A DNA stretch of 64,000 nucleotides from assembly GCF_009725755.1 (NCBI RefSeq), contig NZ_WNIJ01000004.1, positions 1 through 64,000 of the forward strand, read 5' to 3'. The notes under the pieces were generated by a model. The model was not told the origin of the DNA. It ran no database searches and saw only the letters and a program-made list of their open reading frames with translations. Positions 1-9,264 of the stretch are shown here, one piece after another (the first letter of the stretch is position 1; every line of letters begins with the position of its first letter). The position numbers were made by a program, and so were the translations under genes. The DNA comes from Bombella sp. ESL0385 (lineage in GTDB: Bacteria > Pseudomonadota > Alphaproteobacteria > Acetobacterales > Acetobacteraceae).

Positions 1-164
1 ATCCCTTCCAGTCTCTACTTATTAACCAATATTCAATTCTCAATGACCACCCAAACAACCCCAGAACTCCCGCCCCAGCGCCGCCGGTAGAGCGCCTTAT
101 ACCCACACCACAAAACCCACGCAACCCGATTCCTTAAACTTTCTCAAAGTTTCTGCTCAAAAAT

Positions 165-194
165 AAAAAAACCGCCCAAAACGGGCGGTTTTTT
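165..194 (-). terminator. Intrinsic terminator downstream of clpB
   Basis: A 7-bp stem (accgccc / gggcggt) with a 5-base loop is flanked by an A-run on one side and a T-run on the other. It can therefore end transcription in both directions. It lies 20 bases past the clpB stop and most simply ends the clpB transcript. Confidence 0.85.
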
Positions 195-213
195 ACCAAG
201 TTACCTCCTCCGC

Positions 214-2814
214 TTAGCTCTGAGCGGTGGCATGTCCATTTATGAGCAACCCTTGCTCATTAGCGGAGATTGTCACCTCATCCCCATCATGGATGGTCCC
301 TTCTAACAGGAGGCCCGCAAGAGGATTCTGTAACTCACGCTGGATGACCCGCTTTAATGGGCGCGCACCATAGACGGGGTCATACCCAGCCTCGGCCATC
401 CACTCCCGTGCTTTATCATCCAGAGAGAGGGTGATTTTGCGATCAGCCAGAAGATGCCGCAGCCGCCCAAGCTGAATCTCCACAATTTGCCCCATATCGG
501 CCCGTTGGAGACGGGAGAACAGGATGATCTCGTCCAGACGATTAAGGAACTCCGGCCGGAAATGCGCCCGGACAACCTCCATCACCTCATTACGGACGGA
601 CTCGGTGGATTCGCCATCCTTCTGATGCGCTAGAATCTCAGAGCCGAGATTGCTCGTCAGCACGATGATGGTATTGCGGAAATCCACCACACGGCCTTGC
701 CCGTCTGTCAGACGGCCATCATCAAGCACCTGAAGTAAGATGTTAAAAACATCCTCATGCGCTTTCTCCACCTCGTCAAAGAGGATGACCTGATAAGGAC
801 GACGCCGTACGGCCTCGGTCAACACACCGCCTTCATCATAACCGACATAGCCCGGAGGGGCCCCGATGAGACGAGAGACGGAGTGCTTCTCCATAAACTC
901 GCTCATATCAATCCGCAGCAAGGCGCGTTCATCATCAAAGAGGAACTGCGCGAGCGTCTTGGCAAGCTCGGTTTTACCCACACCGGTAGGGCCGAGGAAC
1001 AAGAAGGAACCAATCGGGCGGTTGGGGTCCTGCAAGCCCGCACGCGCACGACGCACTGCGTTAGAGACAGCAACCAAGGCTGATTCCTGCCCTACGACAC
1101 GCTCCCGCAAGACGGATTCCATACGCATGAGTTTGGACCGCTCACCTTCTAGCATCCGGTCCACGGGCACACCTGTCCAACGGGAGACAACCGCAGCGAT
1201 GCCTTGGTCTGTCACCGTATCGGCAAAAAGGCCGGTTTCATCTGCTTGTGCTTCAGCCTGCTGGGCTTGCTCAATCTGACGCTCTAGCTCAGGGATGCGG
1301 CTATACATCAACTCAGAGGCCCGTTGGAGATTCCCCTGACGTTGCGCAACCTCAACCTCTGAGCGTGCATGGTCGAGTTCTTCCTTATATTTCTGCACAG
1401 CGTTCATGCGGTCTTTCTCCGCATGCCACGCTGCACTCATCGCATCGGACTTCTCTTGTAGGTCGGCAAGCTCCGCCTCCAACGCTTCGAGCCGCTCACG
1501 AGAGGCTGTGTCATCCTCTTTGCGAATCGCCTCACGCTCAATCTTGAGCTGGATGATGCGGCGGTCTAGCTCGTCCAAAGCCTCGGGCTTGCTGTCGATT
1601 TGCATCCGCAGGCGGCTCGCGGCCTCGTCAATCAGGTCGATAGCTTTATCGGGGAGGAAGCGGTCCGTGATGTAGCGGTTGGACAGCGTGGCAGCTGAGA
1701 CCAAAGCGTTATCGGTAATCCGCACCCCATGATGCAGCTCGTACTTCTCCTTAATCCCGCGCAGGATGGAGATTGTATCCGCCACAGAGGGCTCACCCAC
1801 AAAAACCGGCTGGAAGCGGCGTGCGAGGGCGGCATCCTTCTCGATATATTTGCGGTATTCATCCAGCGTTGTGGCCCCAAGACAGTGCAACACACCGCGG
1901 GCGAGTTCTGGCTTGATGAGGTTGGAGGCATCCATCGCCCCGCTAGAGCGACCGGCCCCAACAAGGGTGTGCATCTCATCAATAAAGAGGATGATTTGCC
2001 CCTCGGCACTTTCAATTTCTTTGAGGACGGCCTTCAGACGTTCTTCAAACTCACCTTGATATTTCGCACCGGCAATCAATGCGCCCATATCGAGGGAAAG
2101 CAGCTTCTTATTGCGCAAAGCCTCTGGCACATCGCCATTGACGATGCGTAGAGCCAGCCCCTCCACAATGGCGGTCTTACCAACGCCGGGTTCGCCAATC
2201 AGTACCGGGTTGTTCTTGCTGCGGCGTGCCAGCACTTGGATAGCACGGCGAATCTCCTCATCACGCCCGATGACGGGGTCCAGCTTACCTTCCTGCGCTT
2301 GGGCTGTGACATCGCGCGCATATTTCTTCAACGCATCGAAGTTATTTTCAGCCGAAGCTGAATCAACTGTACGGCCTTTGCGTACAGCGGCAATGGCCCC
2401 TTCCAACGCTTGAGCGGACGCTTTGCCCTGCCGCAGAGCCTCCCCGGCGGGGGTTTTGCTCGCAGCAATACCCGCTAAAAGACGGTCCTGCGCGACATAG
2501 CTATCACCGGCGGCTTTGGCAGCAGCCTCTGCACCATCTAAGACACGTACAAAATCCGGTGTTGGTTGAGGTTGTGACGCCCCACTGCCTTGCACGGTTG
2601 GCAATTTCGCCAAGGCGGCATCATTAGCGTGTTGAACAGATTTAGGGTCACCCCCTGCTGCACGAATCAGGCCCGCAGCGGCCCCTTGCTCGTCATCCAA
2701 CAGGGCCTTGAGCAAATGCTCTGGCGTTAATTGCTGGTGATAATCACGCAGAGCAATGGTCTGAGCCGCTTGAATGAAGCCTTGGCTCCGCTCTGTAAAC
2801 TTCTGAATATCCAT
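214..2814 (-). CDS. clpB: ATP-dependent disaggregase ClpB
   Basis: ClpB is a hexameric Hsp100 chaperone of the cytoplasm. It threads aggregated proteins through its pore together with DnaK. The 866-residue product has the full family layout: a Clp N domain (about 1-145), a first AAA+ module with Walker A GEPGVGKT at 207-214, a coiled-coil middle domain (about 410-525) that marks ClpB rather than ClpA or ClpC, and a second AAA+ module with GPTGVGKT near 606. The start [11 protein letters not shown] is the usual one, with a GAGAGG ribosome site 8 bases upstream. A heat-shock-type promoter precedes it (2897-2924) and an intrinsic terminator follows. It appears to be transcribed alone. Confidence 0.98.
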   Translation of the reverse strand: MDIQKFTERSQGFIQAAQTIALRDYHQQLTPEHLLKALLDDEQGAAAGLIRAAGGDPKSVQHANDAALAKLPTVQGSGASQPQPTPDFVRVLDGAEAAAKAAGDSYVAQDRLLAGIAASKTPAGEALRQGKASAQALEGAIAAVRKGRTVDSASAENNFDALKKYARDVTAQAQEGKLDPVIGRDEEIRRAIQVLARRSKNNPVLIGEPGVGKTAIVEGLALRIVNGDVPEALRNKKLLSLDMGALIAGAKYQGEFEERLKAVLKEIESAEGQIILFIDEMHTLVGAGRSSGAMDASNLIKPELARGVLHCLGATTLDEYRKYIEKDAALARRFQPVFVGEPSVADTISILRGIKEKYELHHGVRITDNALVSAATLSNRYITDRFLPDKAIDLIDEAASRLRMQIDSKPEALDELDRRIIQLKIEREAIRKEDDTASRERLEALEAELADLQEKSDAMSAAWHAEKDRMNAVQKYKEELDHARSEVEVAQRQGNLQRASELMYSRIPELERQIEQAQQAEAQADETGLFADTVTDQGIAAVVSRWTGVPVDRMLEGERSKLMRMESVLRERVVGQESALVAVSNAVRRARAGLQDPNRPIGSFLFLGPTGVGKTELAKTLAQFLFDDERALLRIDMSEFMEKHSVSRLIGAPPGYVGYDEGGVLTEAVRRRPYQVILFDEVEKAHEDVFNILLQVLDDGRLTDGQGRVVDFRNTIIVLTSNLGSEILAHQKDGESTESVRNEVMEVVRAHFRPEFLNRLDEIILFSRLQRADMGQIVEIQLGRLRHLLADRKITLSLDDKAREWMAEAGYDPVYGARPLKRVIQRELQNPLAGLLLEGTIHDGDEVTISANEQGLLINGHATAQS

Positions 2815-2896
2815 AATCTTGCCTCTCCGTCTCGCCCCATTTTTGGCAGCGATGAATGTCCAGCCTGCCCCATTATGGCGACATGCTGTGCCTAAA

Positions 2897-2924
2897 ATTT
2901 AGGCACGATGACGCCTATTTCAAG
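2897..2924 (-). promoter_or_regulatory. Putative sigma-32 (RpoH) promoter of clpB
   Basis: Read on the minus strand, CTTG is followed after exactly 17 bases by CCTAAAT. The alphaproteobacterial RpoH consensus is CTTG-N17-CYTATNT, so only one of the 7 bases of the -10 element differs. It lies about 85 bases ahead of the clpB start, which would give a leader of roughly 75 bases. A 19-base palindrome (2888-2906) overlaps the -10 element. The promoter is inferred from the match and from the heat-shock role of ClpB. Confidence 0.65.
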
Positions 2925-3009
2925 AGGGCGTTCCGAGATTATCCCCGCATCAATTATGTGAGCCGAAATGAGGCTTATGGCAATGGAAGGGCAGCTTTGC
3001 GTGTTACGC

Positions 3010-3612
3010 TTAGGCCTCCCCTACAGATGCAGAGAGTGAAGCGGGCTCCAGCCCTACGCTGGCTAAAGCGCGTTGCCATTTTGAGGAAGGGTCCACGTCA
3101 AAGATAATATCGGCCTGTGCCGGGGCGACATACCACGCATTGCCGTGGAGAATCTCCTCCTCCAACTGTCCGGCCGCCCATGCTGCATGACCAAGAAGGA
3201 GCATAGCTTGCTCTGGCCCCCGCCCTGCGGCGAGCTCTTTAATCATCTCAAGGCTTGCGCTGACCTCTGCCACGGGGCCTTCTTCCGCCAGAACGGAGAG
3301 ACGACGCTTAGCCCCTTGCTCGCCCAAAGAGGTGGGCGTGTGGAGGACAAAGCCACGTCCTGGCTCTACCGGCCCACCAACACCGACACCAAATAAGCGT
3401 TGTGGTGGGTTGGGTGAGACATCAAGCTGTCTGAGCAGCTCGCCAATATCTGGGTGGGTGAGACGGCGATTAACAATCATCCCCATCGCCCCAGCCTCCG
3501 CAGAGTGCGCGCAGAGATAAATGACGGTTTGAGCAAACTCCGTCCCCGCCAAAACAGGGCTGGCAATGAGCAAACGGTCCGTCAATATCTCATGAGGGGC
3601 AAGAATCGGCAT
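3010..3612 (-). CDS. YqgE/AlgH family protein
   Basis: This 200-residue protein belongs to the YqgE/AlgH (DUF179) family of small soluble proteins of unclear function. Family features are the start APHEILTDRLLIASPVL, the segment GMIVNRRLTHPDIGELL, and the later GGPVEPGRGFVLHT and LLLGHAAWAAGQLEEEI. The first possible start, a GTG at 3618, overlaps the AGAGG ribosome site. The ATG at 3612 sits five bases after AGAGG and is preferred. Its 3' end faces the clpB promoter region. I would not assign a role beyond the family. Confidence 0.9.
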   Translation of the reverse strand: MPILAPHEILTDRLLIASPVLAGTEFAQTVIYLCAHSAEAGAMGMIVNRRLTHPDIGELLRQLDVSPNPPQRLFGVGVGGPVEPGRGFVLHTPTSLGEQGAKRRLSVLAEEGPVAEVSASLEMIKELAAGRGPEQAMLLLGHAAWAAGQLEEEILHGNAWYVAPAQADIIFDVDPSSKWQRALASVGLEPASLSASVGEA

Positions 3613-3696
3613 GAACACCTCTTACAAACAATATGAGCAGCCATCATAACAAGATATGGTGCTGTTTTTTACACATCATAGAGCGGAGTGCGCACT

Positions 3697-4458
3697 ATGT
3701 CGCCATCACAGATTATTCTCGTCACAGGGGCTACGGCAGGCTTTGGCCGTACAATAGCCACGCGCCTTGTTAAAGAAGGGCATCGTGTCATCGGGACAGG
3801 CCGCCGGGGTGAGCGACTCGCTGCCCTCCATAAAGAATTGGGCGCGCACTTTCTCCCCCTCACATTAGATATGCAGGACCATGCCGCCCTGCGCGCTCTG
3901 CCAGACAGCTTGCCAGAGGAATGGCGGGCTATTGATGTCCTCATCAATAATGCCGGTCTTGCTTTGGGTGTAACCCCTGCCCAAGAGTCCTCCATTGAGG
4001 ATTGGGAGACCATGATTGGCACCAACATCTCCGGCCTTGTGGGAATTACCCACGCAATCTTGCCGGGTATGGTGGCGCGTAACCGTGGTTATATTATCTC
4101 CATCGGCAGTACGGCAGGGCATTACGCATATCGCGGGGGGAATGTTTATGGGGCGACAAAAGCCTTCGTTGCCCAATTTATGAAGAATCTACGCACAGAC
4201 CTGCTCGGCACGGCCTTACGCAGCACAACTATTGAGCCCGGTCTTGTAGGCGGTAGTGAGTTTAGCAATGTGCGTTTGCGTGACGATGCCAAAGCCCGCG
4301 CTGTTTATGAAAATGCAACGCCACTCATGCCTGCTGATATTGCCGAGACCGTCTCATGGTTGATTAACCTCCCCGCCCATATGAATGTAAATCATTTAGA
4401 GATTATGCCTGTCTGCCAAGCATCGGGTGGTTTAGCGGTCATCAAAAAGGAGGGGTAA
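3697..4458 (+). CDS. Short-chain dehydrogenase, YdfG-like
   Basis: A classical SDR enzyme of 253 residues that reduces or oxidises a hydroxy/keto group with NADP(H). The closest fit is YdfG, which acts on 3-hydroxy acids and serine-type substrates. Visible motifs are the nucleotide loop TGATAGFG (10-17), NNAG (84-87) and the catalytic triad Ser138, Tyr151, Lys155 in YGATK. The C-terminal stretch NVNHLEIMPVCQA is typical of the YdfG subgroup. The ATG at 3697 has GGAG eight bases upstream; an upstream in-frame GTG at 3688 overlaps that site and was rejected. The gene is divergent from yqgE and convergent with the helicase. The substrate cannot be told from sequence. Confidence 0.88.
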   Translation: MSPSQIILVTGATAGFGRTIATRLVKEGHRVIGTGRRGERLAALHKELGAHFLPLTLDMQDHAALRALPDSLPEEWRAIDVLINNAGLALGVTPAQESSIEDWETMIGTNISGLVGITHAILPGMVARNRGYIISIGSTAGHYAYRGGNVYGATKAFVAQFMKNLRTDLLGTALRSTTIEPGLVGGSEFSNVRLRDDAKARAVYENATPLMPADIAETVSWLINLPAHMNVNHLEIMPVCQASGGLAVIKKEG

Positions 4459-4476
4459 GCCCCCTCCCTTATGACA

Positions 4477-6303
4477 TCAGCTACGGCGGCGGGAGGATTT
4501 CTCCCCATTACGCGCGGGGCCAGAACGACGCTTTGAAGACGGGGGACCACTGCGGCCCTCTCGTCCTTCCCGCCCCTCACGACGCCCCCCACCGCCGGGG
4601 CCGCCAAAACGTCCTTTCGGGGCCCCAAAACGGCGGCCCGGCGGGCCACCACGCCCACGGCGCGGGCCTGCCCCACCAGCGGGGGCCTCGGCAGGCTCGA
4701 TAGTGACTTCATCCTTATCCGCCCCAGCGCAACAGGCATTAAACCGCGCGACTTTTTCATCAGAAATCTGGAACAGCGTATCCTCTTGCTGGATGCGGAT
4801 GCTGCCAATATCGCGCTTCTGCACCCCACCGAGGCGGCAAATGAGAGGGATCAACCATTTAGGGTCAGCCTTCTCGCTACGGCCCACACCAAGGCGGAAC
4901 CACGAACCGAACATATCATGCCCACGGCCCGTGCCCTCGCGCACCGCCCCACGAGTTGGAGGCTCTACCGAGACGGGACGAATATGCTCCACGCGCGGTA
5001 GATGCGCTTTATGAAAGCCCACTAACGCACGGGCTAAATGAGCGGCATCAAACTGCTCGACTAACTTTGCCACAATCTCCTCTGGGACAGAGGCATCAAC
5101 CTCGCCTGTCAAGATCGGGTCTTCTAACAAACGTTGAGCGTCTTTCTCGGCAATGGCTTCTGCTGTGGGGACAGGCTCCCACTCTGCTTTAACGCGAGCT
5201 TGGGCGAGCACGCGCTCCGCTTTGCGCCGTTGGTTAAACGGCACCATCAACACGCTCACCCCCTTACGCCCTGCACGGCCTGTCCGACCAGAGCGATGCA
5301 AGAAGGTATCGGAGGATGAAGGCACACTCGCATGTACAACAAGCCCCAAAGCGGGGACATCAATCCCACGCGCTGCGACATCCGTTGCCACGCATACACG
5401 CGCTGCCCCAGAACGTAGGCTCTCAATCGCGCGGGAACGCTCATTCTGACCCATTTCGCCAGAAATGGCGACCGAGGCAAAGCCACGCTCTAGCAAGGCG
5501 GCTTGCACCTGATTCACCAAAAGCCGCGTATTGCAGAACACCATAGCGGTTTGGCTCTCATAATAACGCAGCACATTAACGAGCGACCGCTCCACCTCTT
5601 GCGGGGCTGTAACCACGCAACGATGGGTGATATCGGCATGTTGCTTTTGGCCGGAGACGGTATCAATCCGCTTAGCCTCTTTTTGATAACGCCGTGCCAG
5701 AGAGGCAATTTCCCGCGCGATGGTGGCGGAGAATAAAAGGGTGCGGCGGTCCTTAGGGGAGGCGTCCAGAAGTTGTTCTAACTCCTCCCGGAAGCCCATA
5801 TCCAACATCTCATCAGCTTCATCCAGCACGACAACGCGCAAAGCTGCGAGATTGAGCTTACCACGGGAGAGATGGTCACAAAGCCGCCCCGGTGTGCCAA
5901 CAACAATATGCGCCCCACTGGTAAGGGCGCGGGCTTCCCGGCGGGCATCTGTCCCGCCGATGCAGCTCGCAATACGCGCGCCCGTCTCACCATATAGCCA
6001 AGAAAGCTCTGCCTGCACTTGCATAGCAAGCTCCCGCGTAGGGGCGATGACTAAAGCAAGCGGTGCTTTTGTAGGGGCCATCTGGTCCCCCTCACCCAAT
6101 AAATCGGAGGAGAAGGCTAGACCAAAAGCAACCGTCTTGCCGGAGCCTGTTTGTGCGGAGACGAGCAGGTCCCGCCCCTCCAACGCTGGCTCTAATACGG
6201 CCTCTTGCACGGGCGTTGGCTGCTCATAGCCACGCGTTGCGAGGGCGCGAGTTAAGGCGGGATGGGTATCGGGAAAAGGCATCGTCAAAGAACACTCGGT
6301 CAT
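4477..6303 (-). CDS. DEAD-box RNA helicase with DbpA-type RNA-binding domain
   Basis: An ATP-dependent RNA helicase, probably acting in ribosome assembly or RNA decay. It has the Q motif (PTPVQ), Walker A AQTGSGKT, the DEAD box in VLDEADEML, SAT in LFSATI, and HRSGRTGRAGRKG of the second RecA domain. After the core comes a DbpA/CsdA-like RNA-binding domain (roughly residues 465-540, SEKADPKWLIPLICRLGGV). The last 60 or so residues are an Arg/Gly/Pro-rich tail likely to bind RNA nonspecifically. Start choice is uncertain: a TTG at 6324, an ATG at 6303 (used here) and an ATG at 6282 all lack a strong ribosome site. It could be called deaD/csdA- or dbpA-like; the name is not settled. Confidence 0.92.
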   Translation of the reverse strand: MTECSLTMPFPDTHPALTRALATRGYEQPTPVQEAVLEPALEGRDLLVSAQTGSGKTVAFGLAFSSDLLGEGDQMAPTKAPLALVIAPTRELAMQVQAELSWLYGETGARIASCIGGTDARREARALTSGAHIVVGTPGRLCDHLSRGKLNLAALRVVVLDEADEMLDMGFREELEQLLDASPKDRRTLLFSATIAREIASLARRYQKEAKRIDTVSGQKQHADITHRCVVTAPQEVERSLVNVLRYYESQTAMVFCNTRLLVNQVQAALLERGFASVAISGEMGQNERSRAIESLRSGAARVCVATDVAARGIDVPALGLVVHASVPSSSDTFLHRSGRTGRAGRKGVSVLMVPFNQRRKAERVLAQARVKAEWEPVPTAEAIAEKDAQRLLEDPILTGEVDASVPEEIVAKLVEQFDAAHLARALVGFHKAHLPRVEHIRPVSVEPPTRGAVREGTGRGHDMFGSWFRLGVGRSEKADPKWLIPLICRLGGVQKRDIGSIRIQQEDTLFQISDEKVARFNACCAGADKDEVTIEPAEAPAGGAGPRRGRGGPPGRRFGAPKGRFGGPGGGGRREGREGREGRSGPPSSKRRSGPARNGEKSSRRRS

Positions 6304-6414
6304 ACACGGGCTGTTACGAACCAAAATATAACAGCTAGAAAAGCGGTAAATACTCCTTTACCTGCCACAAAGCCAGAGAAGATCACCACCAAATTAAAAA
6401 GCAGCGCGTCCGCT

Positions 6415-7050
6415 TCAACTTCCAGCGGGGCAGCGGCCTATCACAGCATGTACAGTATCTTGCCATGCAGTAAGGTCTTCTGGGGGGACAACCTCGCCTG
6501 TATCAAGCTCCACAAAGCCTGCACGCTGCATTAATGCGCTGGTGAGGCGTACGCGGTCCTCTGGCTCCAACGCTTGCCAAATGGCCACGGCTTTGGCAGG
6601 GACGAATCTGTCGGAAAAACTGATAATCAGCGGGGCACCGGGGCGGAGGATGCGGCGTATCTCCTCCAAAACCTGTTGTGGCTTAGTGAGATACGCCATG
6701 CCATCACATAGCAACGCCCCATCAAAACTCGCATCATCAAATGGTAGGGATGTATCTTGGTTGAGGTCCTGCTCCTTAAAGGACGTTAATGCAGGATTCG
6801 CCTGCAAGGCGGCTTTATAAACATCAATCCCGATGAACTCTTGAAAGGTCGCATCCTCTGGCAAATGGCTCATCGCCCCGCACATAAGGTCTAAACTACG
6901 CCCCCCTACTGGTAGGGCTGTACGATACAGGGCTGTAATGGCTGTACGCGCGCCCATATCCATTAATGAATCTAAATCCTGCCGGGCCCAGAAGCTTTTA
7001 TCTGGCTCGGCTGAGGCTTGTGTAAATGCTTTCTCGTGTAAGCCTTGCAC
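6415..7050 (-). CDS. Class I SAM-dependent methyltransferase
   Basis: A 211-residue Rossmann-fold methyltransferase of the Methyltransf_11 type. Motif I is SLDLMCGAMSHLP, followed by the acidic strand EFIGIDVY, the LPFDDASFDGALLCDGMAYL stretch and EEIRRILRPGAPLIISF. The Met-Cys-Gly variant of motif I is unusual compared with the common D-x-G-x-G. The start is a GTG at 7048-7050 with an AAGGAAGGGAG ribosome site close upstream. It is transcribed toward the helicase, about 110 bases away, and divergently from dapF. The substrate is unknown. Confidence 0.8.
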   Translation of the reverse strand: MQGLHEKAFTQASAEPDKSFWARQDLDSLMDMGARTAITALYRTALPVGGRSLDLMCGAMSHLPEDATFQEFIGIDVYKAALQANPALTSFKEQDLNQDTSLPFDDASFDGALLCDGMAYLTKPQQVLEEIRRILRPGAPLIISFSDRFVPAKAVAIWQALEPEDRVRLTSALMQRAGFVELDTGEVVPPEDLTAWQDTVHAVIGRCPAGS

Positions 7051-7187
7051 GGTGCTCCCTTCCTTTACTCGCTAGGTCGGTCATTATCATAGATAAAGAA
7101 AAAATGCGCTCACTATAACGGGGCATTTTACCCCAGCCCCACAAGCTTATAAAAGAGAGCCATCTCATCCATCTCTAGGAGGGCCTT

Positions 7188-7997
7188 ATGGGCATGTCCT
7201 TTACGAAAATGCACGGATTAGGGAATGATTTTGTCATTCTTGATGGCAGAAGAACCCCCCTTACCCTGCCCTCCACCTTGATAAGCCGTTTATGTAACCG
7301 CCAACGCGGCATTGGCTGTGACCAGCTCGTCACGCTCTCCCCGCCCACACGCGCCGGGGCGGATGTGTTAGTTCGCTTCTTCAACCCTGATGGGTCAGAG
7401 GCGGGGGCGTGTGGTAATGCCTCCCGCTGTGTTGCGGCCTTATTAGGGGGGAACCCTACATTACAAACCCAAAATGGCCTCCTCCCCACATCACAAACAG
7501 ACGGGCTTGTTTCTGTCCTCATGGGTAAGCCTCATCTGGACTGGCAGAGCATCCCCCTCGCCAATGCGTGTGATACAGCCCATCTCCCCCTTTATGATGG
7601 GGCTGCATGCTCTATGGGCAATCCCCATCTCACGCTCTTTCGTTCTATCGAAGATGCCGCCACACTTGGCCCTGTTTTGGAGACGGACCCGCTCTTTCCC
7701 GAGCGTGCCAATATCGGCTTTGCGGACATACAATCCCCCACCCATCTGCGCTTGCGTGTGTGGGAGCGCGGAGCGGGGCTGACCCTTGCTTGTGGCTCTG
7801 GTGCCTGTGCGGCTGTTGTCAATGCTGCTCGGCGCGGCCTTGTGGAACGGACCTGCCTTGTCAGTATGGAATGTGGCTCTCTCACCATCACATGGCAGGA
7901 TGATGACTATGTGCTCATGACAGGCCCCGCCCAACATGTGTTCACCGGTACGTTAGATGAGACATGGCTGGCAGAGGGACAGGCCCCCGCCCTATGA
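7188..7997 (+). CDS. dapF: Diaminopimelate epimerase
   Basis: DapF converts LL-diaminopimelate to the meso form used for lysine and for peptidoglycan crosslinks. The two catalytic cysteines are present, Cys75 in ACGNASRC and Cys202 in ACGSGACAA, as is the N-terminal MHGLGNDFVILD signature. The length of 269 residues fits the family. The ATG at 7188 follows AGGAGGG by five bases. The stop codon overlaps the start of mtaB (ATGA), so the two are probably translationally coupled, with ftsY next in the same operon. Confidence 0.97.
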   Translation: MGMSFTKMHGLGNDFVILDGRRTPLTLPSTLISRLCNRQRGIGCDQLVTLSPPTRAGADVLVRFFNPDGSEAGACGNASRCVAALLGGNPTLQTQNGLLPTSQTDGLVSVLMGKPHLDWQSIPLANACDTAHLPLYDGAACSMGNPHLTLFRSIEDAATLGPVLETDPLFPERANIGFADIQSPTHLRLRVWERGAGLTLACGSGACAAVVNAARRGLVERTCLVSMECGSLTITWQDDDYVLMTGPAQHVFTGTLDETWLAEGQAPAL

Positions 7998-9220
7998 GTG
8001 TTACACTTCTCACCTTTGGCTGCCGCCTAAATGCGCATGAAAGTGACGCGATGGAACATCTTGCCCAACAGGGGTTAGGGCAAGAGGGGCACACCATCAT
8101 CGTCAATAGCTGCACTGTTACAGCCGAGGCCGAGCGGCAAGCCCGGCAGGCTATTCGCCGCGCTCATCGGGAGAATCCCTCAGCGCGCATCATTGTAACT
8201 GGATGTGCCTCCGAGCGTGCAGCAGAGGCTTGGGCCGCTTTACCCGGTGTTACGAAGGTTATCCCCAATACGGAAAAGACACATCCCTCCACATGGGGTT
8301 TGCCGGAGGAGGCAGGTCGCACCCCACCGCCTTCCCGCTATATTCGGGCGTTACTGCAAGTACAGCAAGGCTGCGATAATGATTGCACCTTCTGCGTGAT
8401 TCCAGCTGGGCGGGGGCAATCGACCTCTATGTCCTTAGCAGACATCATCCCCAAAGCGCGTGCCCTGACAGAGGCAGGGCATTGTGAGATTGTCCTTACA
8501 GGGGTGGATATTGCCTCATGGCAGCATGGGGGACAGGGGTTGGGGCAGCTCTGCCGTCATCTTTTGGATGAAGTGCCAGAGATTGCCCGTTTGCGGCTTT
8601 CCTCCATCGACCCCATGATTCTTATCCCTAAAGAAGGCGACCATGCTTTATGGCAGCTCATCGCTGATGAGCCACGCTTTATGCCGCATCTGCATTTATC
8701 GCTCCAAGCGGGGTCGGACCTCATCCTCAAACACATGAAACGCCGCCATAATACGCAGGATGTCGCAAAGTTAGTGCAGCATGTGCGCCGCTTGCGGCCT
8801 GATGCAGGCTTTGGGGCGGATGTGATTGCGGGCTTCCCAACGGAGACGGAGGCGTTATTCCAAGAGACATATGAGTTCCTCGCCGAGCAGGCTATCCCTT
8901 TCCTCCATGTCTTTCCCTATAGCGAACGACCTGGCACGCCAGCAGCACGCATGCCCTCTATTCCGCGTGCCATTCGCCAAGAACGTGCAGCGAAACTTCG
9001 CCACTTAGGCCATGAGGTGAGAGAGCAGTTCCTCCACCGCTTTATTGGACAGGAAAAAACAGTCCTTATGGAAAGCCCCACAAGCGGCCATACGCCAGAA
9101 TTCGCCGCCTTTACCCTCACCTCTGCCCCACAAAACATGCCCCCTACTCAACGCGGGCGGTTAGAGCGCATCCGCATCCTAAAGGTGCAGGATGGTCTTT
9201 TATTGGCAGAAATCCTCTAG
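7994..9220 (+). CDS. mtaB: tRNA t6A37 methylthiotransferase MtaB
   Basis: A radical-SAM methylthiotransferase that makes ms2t6A at position 37 of tRNAs reading ANN codons. The N-terminal UPF0004 domain supplies three Fe-S cysteines (FGCRLN, NSCTVT, VTGCAS). The radical-SAM CxxxCxxC is in QGCDNDCTFCVIPAGRG. The FGCRLN and PAGRGQS forms point to MtaB rather than MiaB or RimO. I place the start at the ATG at 7994, which overlaps the dapF stop, instead of an in-frame upstream start at 7964. The product is 408 residues. ftsY follows after 44 bases. Confidence 0.93.
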   Translation: MSVTLLTFGCRLNAHESDAMEHLAQQGLGQEGHTIIVNSCTVTAEAERQARQAIRRAHRENPSARIIVTGCASERAAEAWAALPGVTKVIPNTEKTHPSTWGLPEEAGRTPPPSRYIRALLQVQQGCDNDCTFCVIPAGRGQSTSMSLADIIPKARALTEAGHCEIVLTGVDIASWQHGGQGLGQLCRHLLDEVPEIARLRLSSIDPMILIPKEGDHALWQLIADEPRFMPHLHLSLQAGSDLILKHMKRRHNTQDVAKLVQHVRRLRPDAGFGADVIAGFPTETEALFQETYEFLAEQAIPFLHVFPYSERPGTPAARMPSIPRAIRQERAAKLRHLGHEVREQFLHRFIGQEKTVLMESPTSGHTPEFAAFTLTSAPQNMPPTQRGRLERIRILKVQDGLLLAEIL

Positions 9221-9264
9221 GGAGGGCTTGACGGCTCCCCCTTTCTCACACCAAGTCGTCTGCT

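Noticed and set aside
2856-3107. 83-codon plus-strand reading frame between clpB and yqgE
   Set aside because: It overlaps the clpB promoter and the 3' end of yqgE, has no ribosome site, and its sequence is unlike a folded protein.
4449-4467. 7-bp hairpin between the convergent SDR and helicase genes as a terminator
   Set aside because: The stem overlaps the SDR stop codon and there is no T-run on either strand, so it was not listed as a terminator.
5720-6229. 169-codon plus-strand frame opposite the helicase gene
   Set aside because: Ser/Arg/Ala/Pro-rich shadow of a well-supported gene on the other strand.
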